Source: an uncultured Clostridium sp.
Lineage (GTDB): Bacteria; Bacillota; Clostridia; Clostridiales; Clostridiaceae
Reading direction: 5' to 3'
Assembly: GCF_937920395.1 (NCBI RefSeq)
Contig: NZ_CALEVF010000121.1
Location: 1-15,002 of the forward strand
Length of the DNA: 15,002 nucleotides
The notes under the pieces are model-generated. The model worked only from the letters and a program-made list of their open reading frames with translations. It searched no databases and had not been told where the DNA came from. Position 1 is the first letter of the stretch. Each line of letters begins with the position of its first letter. The translations under genes and the position numbers were made by a program. This document shows positions 7,145 to 12,595 of this stretch, piece by piece.

Positions 7145-7172
7145 AAATGAACATCTTTTAGGATGTTCATTT
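7145..7172 (-). terminator. Bidirectional-looking terminator after the SpoIIAA-like gene
   Basis: Perfect 11-bp arms, AAATGAACATC at 7145-7155 and GATGTTCATTT at 7162-7172, enclose a six-base loop. On the minus strand the hairpin is followed by TTTATT. It separates the small gene at 7196-7588 from the downstream kinase, so they are not one operon unless read-through occurs. Confidence 0.8.
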
Positions 7173-7195
7173 CTTATTAATATTCACATAGATTA

Positions 7196-7588
7196 TTAAT
7201 ATCCAACTGTTTTTAAGTAATCTTCGGCTTCCGTTTCATCAGTAAATACAACCGGTGTAACTCCTATATTTTTGCCTATTCTATTCATTTGCATTTTTAC
7301 TACTACATTTTCAACGATAAGGGCCGCATGGACTATTCCATTATCACTACAATACTGAGCAAATTCTCCTAATTCATTTTTACTGTCTGATAAATTGTAA
7401 GTTATCATATCGCAGTATTTAGACCATTTACTGCCTTTAAATATAGGAAGTATTTTTATTTTATAATCATTTTGCATATTTGCTATAGCTTTTTTTGTAA
7501 ACATTCCTTTAAATTTTTCATATACTATCTTTCTTTCAAAATCAACCTTTAATTCATATTCATTTTGTGTACTTATTGTTTTTATCAC
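7196..7588 (-). CDS. Small SpoIIAA/STAS-like protein, function unknown
   Basis: The 130-residue protein is soluble. Its pattern is an initial beta pair (YELKVDFERKIVYEKFKG), a long helix (KKAIANMQNDYKIKILPIF), a strand (SKYCDMITYN), a helix (ELGEFAQYCSDNG), a strand (HAALIVEN), and a C-terminal strand and helix (VVFTDETEAEDYLKTVG). This order and the ending resemble SpoIIAA-like/STAS-type proteins, but no phosphorylatable serine motif can be assigned. I place the start at the GTG at 7588 because AAAGGGTGG lies just upstream. The ATG at 7624 has no ribosome binding site and lies only five bases after the -10 box, so it would be at or before the transcript start. The gene is transcribed alone. 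Confidence 0.6.
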   Translation of the reverse strand: MIKTISTQNEYELKVDFERKIVYEKFKGMFTKKAIANMQNDYKIKILPIFKGSKWSKYCDMITYNLSDSKNELGEFAQYCSDNGIVHAALIVENVVVKMQMNRIGKNIGVTPVVFTDETEAEDYLKTVGY

Positions 7589-7629
7589 TTGTACCACCCT
7601 TTGATAATTTGTTTTATTGACCATAATTA

Positions 7630-7658
7630 ATTATACACAAAAAACAAACAGTTACAAT
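7630..7658 (-). promoter_or_regulatory. Promoter of the SpoIIAA-like gene
   Basis: On the minus strand TTGTAA is followed after 16 bases by a perfect TATAAT (plus-strand ATTATA at 7630-7635). Transcription would begin at about 7623, leaving a 35-base leader containing the AAAGGGTGG site before the GTG start. Confidence 0.6.
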
Positions 7659-7689
7659 TTTTTATTTAATATTTTTATATACTGTAATA

Positions 7690-8283
7690 ATCCATTTGTG
7701 GTTATTTAATACTAAGACAAAGATAAATCAAAAAATTTTAAAGAATAGAGATGTAGTGGTTACTGGTAAAGTCAATACTAAAGGATATACTTTACTTTTT
7801 TCTGATGCCATCGGAAGTAACCCATGGGATATATTTAGGCTTAACATATCTACAAAAAAAATATATTAAATTACTAATGATTCCATAGGCCAATTTAATT
7901 TAAATTTCGGTGATAAAAATGGAAATATAATTTTTGCTAAAAGTGGAGATAAAAACTCTCCTGTACCCAAAATATCAAAAATAGATGTTATTAAAAAACA
8001 TGCTAGTATTATCGAATTTGCTCCTGACATTGCGGTACAGGATTTTTATGTATATAAAAATAAGATTATAGAAATTTCTCAACCATATATAGCATGTCTC
8101 AGCGCTAATGAGAAAAATATTCACTTTGTTGCAGTTCCCATTGGAACTCATGGAACAAATTTTATAGGTTTAACAACTTATCCTAACAGCTTATATTGTT
8201 ATAACCTAGAAGAAAATAGGTTAAGTGAGGCTTTTAAAGTATCAGGTACATTTATCCCTTCAATATCTTTTACTTATCAATAG
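7690..8283 (+). pseudogene. Relic of a secreted/beta-propeller-like protein, 5' truncated with one in-frame stop
   Basis: One reading frame stays open from about 7627 to the TAG at 8281-8283 except for a single TAA at 7867-7869. Before the stop it reads GYTLLFSDAIGSNPWDIFR then LNISTKKIY; after it, ITNDSIGQFNLNFGDKNGN, IEFAPDIAVQDFYVYKNKI and GLTTYPNSLYCYNLEENRL. Repeating strand-turn-strand wording of the type 'L..ISTKKI-QIT' and 'LYCYNLEENRL' is typical of TolB/YncE-like propeller blades. The TAA probably replaces CAA (Gln). No start codon with a ribosome binding site is found, and the N-terminal secretion signal is gone. The stop codon TAG overlaps the TAGGAG site of the next small locus, suggesting a former operon. 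The family assignment is tentative; the decay is clear. Confidence 0.6.
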
Positions 8284-8432
8284 GAGTTATATTATGGTAA
8301 CCATTCTTTTATGTCAAAGCGAGTACCCCCTATCATTGGATATAGGGTTACTTGGTTATGAATCACATATTAATATTTTGAATGTAACACAATTAATTGC
8401 ATTCCTTTTAATTCTATTGGTTAGGTATACAT
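8281..8432 (+). pseudogene. Internally deleted copy of the small-protein locus at 9838-10242
   Basis: The first 28 bases (8281-8308: TAGGAG site, ATG and four codons, M-V-T-I-L) differ from 9838-9865 at two positions only. From 8307 on, the sequence matches 10114-10242 at roughly 80% by eye, including a hairpin (CGAGTA at 8320-8325 pairing with TACTTG at 8349-8354, and CCCTAT with ATAGGG inside). Everything between, about 248 bases containing almost the whole coding sequence, is missing here. The apparent ORF through this region is therefore a chance read-through of former 3' flank and not a gene. Confidence 0.75.
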
Positions 8433-8598
8433 AATATACGACGACTTAGTTTTAATATTTAATAGTTGTAAATAAACTAATATAAAGAAGGTTACCAAAA
8501 GGATGCAACGATCATATATAGATTATAGGAATAAACAAAAATTCACATAGAATACAATACAAAAAATTAATAAAATTGAGTTAGGGAGATGTTTATAT
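8433..8598 (+). other. Intergenic region upstream of the amidase
   Basis: AT-rich, with no clear -35/-10 pair. A 15-codon ORF at 8503-8550 (MQRSYIDYRNKQKFT) has only a distant AGAAGG and ends 48 bases before the amidase, so I do not count it as a gene. Confidence 0.3.
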
Positions 8599-9444
8599 AT
8601 GAAAATTTCAATAGATGCTGGTCATAATTGCACTCCAGATGTTGGAGCAGTTGGACTTAGAAAGGAAGATCCTTTAAATAAAGAAGTTGTAGGTAAAATA
8701 ATTAAAAAGCTACAAAATACAGGTAATATAGTAATAGATTGCACACCTTATGGACAAGCATTTTCGAACGTTGGACAATCTTTACAATACAGAGTTAATA
8801 AAGCAAATAGGTCTAATTCAGATTTGCATATAAGCATTCATTTTAATACAGGCGGTGGTGAAGGAGTAGAGTGTTACGTTATATCTCAAACTGCTAAAAA
8901 TTATGCTACAAAAATTTGCAATGAAATAGCTTTACTTGGATATGGAAATAGAGGTGTAAAAGATGGCTCACATTTATTTATTGTAAATAATACTATTATG
9001 CCTTGTGTCCTTGTAGAATGTGCCTTTTTAGACAGTGCAAAAGATATGAATATATATAATGCTGATTTAATAGCAAATGCAATAATTAAAGCAGTTCTCG
9101 GTAAAATTACACCTATAAATTCAGTAGTATCATCTTTTCAAGTTGCTTGCGATCTATCAGGCATTACAGATAAAAACGGAAATAAGCTAGTTGTAGATGG
9201 GGTTAGAGGTGATTTGAGCAATAGCGTGATAGCTAAAGTGATTCTTAGAATAGGTACAAGCAGTCCTTTAGTTAAATGGCTACAAACTAGACTTATAACT
9301 TTAGGATTCCCATGTGGTAGTAGCGGAGCAGATGGTATTTTTGGTTCTGCTACCCTTGTAGCTGTTAAAAATTTTCAAGCAAGAAATAAACTTCTAGTTG
9401 ATGGATTTGTAGGCCCAGTTAGTTTAAATAAACTCCTAGTTTAG
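8599..9444 (+). CDS. N-acetylmuramoyl-L-alanine amidase (Amidase_3) with a C-terminal peptidoglycan-binding domain
   Basis: The 281-residue enzyme cleaves the bond between N-acetylmuramic acid and the L-alanine of the stem peptide. The Amidase_3 domain (1-168) has the zinc ligands His9 in DAGHN, a glutamate at about 29 (NKEVVGKI) and His81 in SIHFN, with the catalytic Glu140 in VLVECAFLD. A linker (about 175-218) leads to a PG_binding_1 domain (220-281: SPLVKWLQTRLITLGF, DGIFGSATLVAVKNFQ, GPVSLNKLL). There is no signal peptide, as in phage endolysins and some spore or autolytic lysins, but no other phage genes surround it. AGGGAG at 8583-8588 supports the start. It is followed directly by a terminator, so it is a single-gene unit. 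It could be a prophage remnant or a domesticated lysin. Confidence 0.9.
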   Translation: MKISIDAGHNCTPDVGAVGLRKEDPLNKEVVGKIIKKLQNTGNIVIDCTPYGQAFSNVGQSLQYRVNKANRSNSDLHISIHFNTGGGEGVECYVISQTAKNYATKICNEIALLGYGNRGVKDGSHLFIVNNTIMPCVLVECAFLDSAKDMNIYNADLIANAIIKAVLGKITPINSVVSSFQVACDLSGITDKNGNKLVVDGVRGDLSNSVIAKVILRIGTSSPLVKWLQTRLITLGFPCGSSGADGIFGSATLVAVKNFQARNKLLVDGFVGPVSLNKLLV

Positions 9445-9455
9445 TAATTCAATCA

Positions 9456-9487
9456 ATTATTTATGTCCAGCATAAATAATTTTTAGT
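9456..9487 (+). terminator. Intrinsic terminator of the amidase gene
   Basis: Perfect 10-bp arms ATTATTTATG (9456-9465) and CATAAATAAT (9471-9480), a five-base loop, then TTTT and a T-rich tract. Confidence 0.85.
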
Positions 9488-9524
9488 TTCTTTCACATTG
9501 GGTGAAACTAGATGTTTATATACA

Positions 9525-9559
9525 ATAAATGACGTTAATTTTGATTTTACGTCATTTAT
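9525..9559. repeat. 11-bp perfect inverted repeat in intergenic DNA
   Basis: ATAAATGACGT (9525-9535) and ACGTCATTTAT (9549-9559) flank a 13-base AT-rich loop. There is no T run after either side, so it is not an obvious terminator. A further small hairpin (TTTCAC/GTGAAA) lies between it and the amidase terminator. It could be a protein-binding dyad or a decayed terminator. Confidence 0.6.
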
Positions 9560-9691
9560 CTATCTATAAAAACGACTTATGTGATTTTATTCCTGTCACA
9601 TTTTTTTCATTTTAAGTAACATATATTTTACATATATTAAAATATATTATACTATAATAATAGAGGTGACAACAGGGGGAGAAATATAAAA

Positions 9692-9742
9692 ATGAATGTT
9701 GCTCGTGCAACTCTAGATATAACTCAAAAATGTTTGGCATAG
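9692..9742 (+). CDS. 16-codon ORF with a strong ribosome binding site, possibly a broken small gene
   Basis: AGGGGGAG at about 9674-9681 precedes an ATG at 9692 by about 10 bases. The peptide is MNVARATLDITQKCLA, ended by TAG at 9740-9742. The same frame continues open as SVVVMRQTIDE to a TAA, so a nonsense mutation in a 28-residue gene is one reading; a genuine micropeptide or leader is another. The region upstream (9620-9665) is A/T-only with TTTACA and TATAAT-like hexamers. I do not recognise the peptide. Confidence 0.3.
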   Translation: MNVARATLDITQKCLA

Positions 9743-9850
9743 TCAGTGGTTGTAATGAGACAAACTATTGATGAATAATAAAAATTGTTATAGCCTTTAT
9801 TCTTTAAACGTTAAATATTTAAAAACAGAGTATTTTATAGGAGTGATATT

Positions 9851-10093
9851 ATGGTAAACATTCTTGCAGTTGCAGGTCCAAATTCAAAATATAAATTACC
9901 CTATGCTCAGCCTGCTGGATTTTGGGCTGGTTTATGGCATGGATTAATAGTACCGATTACATTTTTAATATGCATATTTAACCCTAATGTACGAATTTAT
10001 GAAACTAATAACAGAGGTCGATTATATGATTTGGGATTTCTGATTGGAGCTTAGAGTTCAATTGGAGGAAGTGGTTCAAGAGCAGGGCAATAG
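9851..10093 (+). pseudogene. Small membrane-associated protein of the 'GLWHG' family, interrupted by a nonsense codon
   Basis: AGGAG at 9839-9843, seven bases before the ATG, gives a firm start. The product begins MVNILAVAGPNSKYKL and contains the core PAGFWAGLWHGLIVPITFLI, then FNPNVRIYETNNRGRLYDLGFLIGA. I know this core from a widespread family of small bacterial and archaeal proteins (about 80-90 residues) with a GLWHG helix, FNPNV, and a Gly/Ser-rich tail; their function is unknown to me. A TAG at 10052-10054 cuts the product at 67 residues. Past it, the frame continues SSIGGSGSRAGQ to TAG at 10091-10093, exactly the tail expected for the family, so the TAG most likely arose by mutation of a sense codon. 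The truncated product would keep the hydrophobic core and could still be made. Confidence 0.7.
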
Positions 10094-10113
10094 ATTTTCT
10101 ATTATGGAATATT

Positions 10114-10242
10114 TTTTATGTCAGATCAAGTACCCCATATCATTAGATGTGGGGTTTACTTGTTTATTAAGCGCATATTGATATTTTGAATATAACAAAA
10201 TTGAATTACATTCCCTTTGATTCTACAAGCTAGTTATACATA
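10114..10242 (+). repeat. 3' flank element shared with 8307-8432, containing a 15-bp hairpin
   Basis: This stretch matches 8307-8432 at roughly 80% by eye. It contains the arms CAAGTACCCCATATC (10127-10141) and GATGTGGGG plus TACTTG (10146-10154, 10157-10162), a long stem with a two-base bulge and an ATTA loop. No T run follows directly. The conserved sequence continues about 80 bases past the hairpin (TGATATTTTGAAT and so on), more than a terminator needs. Confidence 0.65.
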
Positions 10243-10396
10243 TATAACATATTTCTTGAAATTTTTAATTTTTTTAGAGGATTATATATCTTTCTTATAG
10301 AATATATAAAAATAGTATAATTGACCCATATATTTATCTGATACCCATAAAAGTAGTGACATAAAGATAAATTGTATAACAGGAGGCTTATAAATT
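10243..10396 (+). promoter_or_regulatory. Upstream region of the small membrane protein with a candidate -10 box
   Basis: TATAAT at 10316-10321 is the only strong element. The -35 position (around 10292-10298, TTCTTA) is a weak match. The leader down to the micro-ORF at 10397 would be about 70 bases. No hairpin or ORF was noticed. Confidence 0.3.
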
Positions 10397-10429
10397 ATGT
10401 GGATATATTCATTTAAAATAAGGAGATGA
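10397..10429 (+). CDS. 10-residue micro-ORF upstream of the small membrane protein
   Basis: AGGAGG at 10381-10386 lies ten bases before an ATG at 10397. It encodes MWIYSFKIRR and ends with TGA at 10427-10429, four bases before the ATG at 10434. The last codons (ATA AGG AGA TGA) also form the AAGGAGATGATCC site of the next gene, so ribosomes on the micro-ORF would cover that site. This is the third such arrangement in the window. Translation is unproven. Confidence 0.4.
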   Translation: MWIYSFKIRR

Positions 10430-10433
10430 TCCT

Positions 10434-10757
10434 ATGACCTCAACGGCAACCATTTTATTAACTATATTTAATTTTTTTGCTATCATTGTTTTTATAAGTC
10501 TAATCTCAAGCAAGTTTAGTAATTATGTAATTAATAATTTTAATCTTACCGATAGTATCATGGAGAATATTAAACAAATATTAATGAGATTTAACATTGT
10601 AATTGTATGTTTAAATGTTCTCTTTTCACAGATGGCAATTTCTAAAGAATTCCCTACGATAAAGTTTATTGTAATGGGGATAATTTTTATTGTAGATGGC
10701 CTAGGTGCAATCTGTTTATCTAGTTATTCAAAAGTACAAAAGTACAAAAGAAATTAA
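10434..10757 (+). CDS. Small membrane protein with three predicted helices, function unknown
   Basis: The 107-residue product has hydrophobic segments at about 5-25, 50-68 and 76-96, a polar loop (26-48, KFSNYVINNFNLTDSIMENI) and a basic C-terminal tail ending SKVQKYKRN. The ribosome binding site AAGGAGATGATCC is nearly a full complement of the 16S rRNA 3' end, though only four bases of spacing are left if the whole match is used. I do not recognise the family. Size and topology could suit a holin or a small regulator, but nothing specific supports either. The end of the gene carries the octamer AAAGTACA twice in tandem, and a matching TGTACTTT follows after the stop; whether this forms a functional hairpin is unclear. 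Confidence 0.6.
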   Translation: MTSTATILLTIFNFFAIIVFISLISSKFSNYVINNFNLTDSIMENIKQILMRFNIVIVCLNVLFSQMAISKEFPTIKFIVMGIIFIVDGLGAICLSSYSKVQKYKRN

Positions 10758-10869
10758 ATAAGTAGTTTTATATGTACTTTCCCTAAAGAAACCATTAAAT
10801 ACAATAATAAGTCAAAAGGCAAACCAAGATACTACAATACTGGATAGAGAACATATTTGAAAAATCTAA

Positions 10870-11239
10870 TTATATTTACTGTTAAATCACTTGTAGTATT
10901 TAGACCACTTACTATTAAAACAATTACAATTAGTCCAATAGGATCAATTATTGAAGAAGGTTTAAGCGAAAATGTGAGCACTATTACAAAAAAAACTATA
11001 ATTGATACATTCTGTCAAATCAATAGAATTAAAGGGTGTATTCCTAATTCGAAAGTTGTTGCAGCTGTTCTTGGAATTGCGAATAAAGGCCCTATAATAA
11101 GGAAACCTATAATTGAAAATAGAATTTTATTTTCGGCTACCCTTCCTAATGCTGGTAGGAAAATTAAGTTACCTGCACCGAAGAACATTGCAAATAATGC
11201 AGCACCTATGACTATTGAATGTTTTGATGAATTTTTGAT
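10870..11239 (-). pseudogene. brnQ: Relic of a branched-chain amino acid carrier (BrnQ)
   Basis: Minus-strand translation from 11239 gives [19 protein letters not shown] followed by [12 protein letters not shown], the classic BrnQ N-terminus. After [17 protein letters not shown] it jumps to [19 protein letters not shown], a motif normally well over 50 residues further on, so an internal deletion is evident. A TGA at 11017-11015 interrupts the frame, which then continues VLTFSLKPSSIID, again a BrnQ motif, in the same frame. The position of the start codon, behind a good GGAGG site (about 11250-11254), reads ATC where ATG is expected. The 3' half of the gene (about 430 residues normally) is missing. 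BrnQ imports leucine, isoleucine and valine with sodium or protons; this copy is dead. The plus-strand ORF over it is its antisense shadow. Confidence 0.85.
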
Positions 11240-11270
11240 TTATATAACCTCCGTTTTAATTAACCTAAAT

Positions 11271-11285
11271 AAATTTCTGAAAAAA
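11271..11285 (-). promoter_or_regulatory. CodY-like box upstream of the brnQ relic
   Basis: On the minus strand TTTTTTCAGAAATTT matches the CodY consensus AATTTTCWGAAAATT at 12 of 15 positions. It lies about 18 bases upstream of the brnQ ribosome binding site. brnQ is a well-known CodY target in Firmicutes, which makes the match more believable. In AT-rich DNA such matches also arise by chance. Confidence 0.4.
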
Positions 11286-11443
11286 ATAATTCAGTCTTTA
11301 TTTTGTGTATAAATATAATATTTCAATGTAATGTCCATTTAAATAATAACTACTTTATAACATATATTATACAGTAAAATTCATTTTAAAAAAATAAATT
11401 ATTATAATCTACTTAATTAGAAATTAACTATTTGCATATAAGT

Positions 11444-11486
11444 ATAAGGAGTAGTTCATTAAAAATGAACTACTCCTTATTTTTTA
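11444..11486 (+). terminator. Hairpin terminator, copy 1 of a repeated element
   Basis: Arms 11444-11460 (ATAAGGAGTAGTTCATT) and 11464-11480 are perfectly complementary over 17 bp with an AAA loop, followed by a T run at 11481-11485. The T run is on the plus strand although the nearest intact genes are on the minus strand. A copy differing at two bases lies at 12992-13028. Confidence 0.8.
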
Positions 11487-11640
11487 ATATCTCACCTCAA
11501 TGCCAAAACATTCTTCTTTAATATTAAAGCTAGTGCAATCATTTGTTAAATATAAAACCAAATGATTAGTCTCTTTTCCTTCGTTTTTCAGCGCATCATT
11601 CAAGCACTGCATTGTATCATCACATAAAATTATTTTTCAT
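11484..11640 (-). pseudogene. Small ORF frameshifted at codon 2-3, unknown product
   Basis: On the minus strand the ATG at 11640 overlaps the TGA of the upstream 85-residue gene (ATGA), a typical coupled arrangement. It reads only MKNNFM before a stop. If the A5 run after the ATG had four A's, the frame would read MKIILCDDTMQCLNDALKNE and then GKETNHLVLYLTNDCTSFNI, ending ECFGIEVRY at the TAA at 11486-11484, about 50 residues. The long open frame and overlap suggest a real gene broken by one inserted A. A sequencing error or slippage at the A run could give the same picture. The product is not recognised. Confidence 0.5.
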
Positions 11641-11894
11641 ACACTCTCCTCATCCAAATGTAAAAACTCATTATATAACTGACTATATTCCGCTGGGATT
11701 TTTCCACCTAATGGTATAAGGAATGAATTATTAAGTTTTTCATTTATATCTGCATTAATAGTTAGACCATTAATCTCACCAAATTTATTTAAACCCTCAC
11801 GAAATCTATAGATAAAAACATTATTGTCCAAATATTCATTTCTTGCTTCAAATTCATGACCTACTTCTGCTACTTTTCTTTTTTTAAAAAACAT
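11637..11894 (-). CDS. 85-residue protein of unknown function
   Basis: I place the start at the ATG at 11894, because GGGAGG lies eight bases upstream of it; the ATG at 11909 is upstream of that site. The product begins MFFKKRKVAEVGHEFEARNE, continues YLDNNVFIYRFREGLNKFGE, and ends FLHLDEESV. It is soluble, mixed charged, with no membrane segment or motif I recognise. Its stop overlaps the start of the next small ORF by four bases (ATGA), so the two form a coupled pair. It probably belonged to a two-gene operon whose second member is now frameshifted. Confidence 0.6.
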   Translation of the reverse strand: MFFKKRKVAEVGHEFEARNEYLDNNVFIYRFREGLNKFGEINGLTINADINEKLNNSFLIPLGGKIPAEYSQLYNEFLHLDEESV

Positions 11895-12070
11895 TATGCA
11901 ACCTCCCATATAAGCTCTTTTTATTTAACAGCACCTTTGCGTTTAAATACTAGTTTTACTTTATCAACTCTAATTTCAGTTATTATATACCAATATGATA
12001 AAATAATAAACTATTGTAGAAGATTATGTGCATAAGAGAATTTACAAACTATAAATAATAATTTACAATA
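11895..12070 (-). other. Intergenic region between the PilZ-like gene and the 85-residue gene
   Basis: AT-rich spacing of 176 bases without an ORF. No hairpin with a T run is seen after the PilZ-like stop. The GGGAGG of the downstream gene is at its left edge. Confidence 0.3.
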
Positions 12071-12400
12071 TTAACATATATCACATGCATTTCGCATAAT
12101 TTCATCAATTTCTTTTTTTGCTTTGTCTGATAAATCTATAAACTGAATTCTATATTTCTCAGTTGGCTCTAATTTTCCAACTACTTTTCCTTTAGCATTT
12201 ATGTCCATTTCAAATAGTATCGAATTCAAGATTATTTTTAAATCAACTAAAGTACCTACTTCTAATTGCATGGAAGTTTTTATTTCTATATTCTCAGCAG
12301 ACATTCTAATAATTTTAAATTTCTCACCATTTTTAGTGTCTTTTAAAAACACCTTACCTCCACCTGCTATCTCACAACTTGGATATTTATTATTTGTCAT
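12071..12400 (-). CDS. PilZ-like domain protein lacking the canonical c-di-GMP motif
   Basis: The 109-residue protein is a single beta-rich domain. The order GKVFLKDTKNGEKFKIIRMS, LEVGTLVDLKIIL, FEMDINAKGKVVGKLE, YRIQFIDLSDKAKKEIDEIM is that of PilZ domains, where 'G..v.l.i.l' is followed by 'g.V......y...F..ls......i...i'. PilZ proteins bind cyclic di-GMP through RxxxR and [D/N]xSxxG. Here there is no RxxxR, and the second motif is degraded to IRMSAENI, so direct c-di-GMP binding is doubtful; it could act as a protein-protein module. AAGGAG at about 12411-12416 supports the start. No partner gene is adjacent. Confidence 0.7.
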   Translation of the reverse strand: MTNNKYPSCEIAGGGKVFLKDTKNGEKFKIIRMSAENIEIKTSMQLEVGTLVDLKIILNSILFEMDINAKGKVVGKLEPTEKYRIQFIDLSDKAKKEIDEIMRNACDIC

Positions 12401-12595
12401 AATAATCCACTCCTTCTACGTTATTATAAACCCCATATGCTTATTTTTATATCTGATTTTATCCTAGATTCTACGAAAGTACCTGAATATTCTGTAATTT
12501 ATTAATTAACTTTATTATAGCATATTGTTTTTTTCTTTACACCTCTTTTATAAACTACCTTTTCAACATATATATTAACGATTATATTTTATTGA

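Noticed and set aside
8225..8434. Plus-strand ORF of 69 codons
   Set aside because: It runs across the end of the propeller relic and the emptied small-protein locus. Comparison with 10114-10242 shows most of it is former 3' flank.
8503..8550. 15-codon ORF MQRSYIDYRNKQKFT upstream of the amidase
   Set aside because: It has no properly spaced ribosome binding site and is not coupled to the amidase start, 48 bases away. It is likely chance.
8599..10757. Amidase plus small membrane protein as a phage lysin-holin pair
   Set aside because: The two genes are 1 kb apart with a terminator and relics between them. The membrane protein shows no specific holin feature, and no phage structural or packaging genes are seen.
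10857..11312. Plus-strand ORF of 151 codons
   Set aside because: It is the antisense of the brnQ relic; the minus strand shows BrnQ motifs ([31 protein letters not shown]).
12201..12467. Plus-strand ORF of 88 codons
   Set aside because: It is antisense to the PilZ-like gene, which has a good ribosome binding site.
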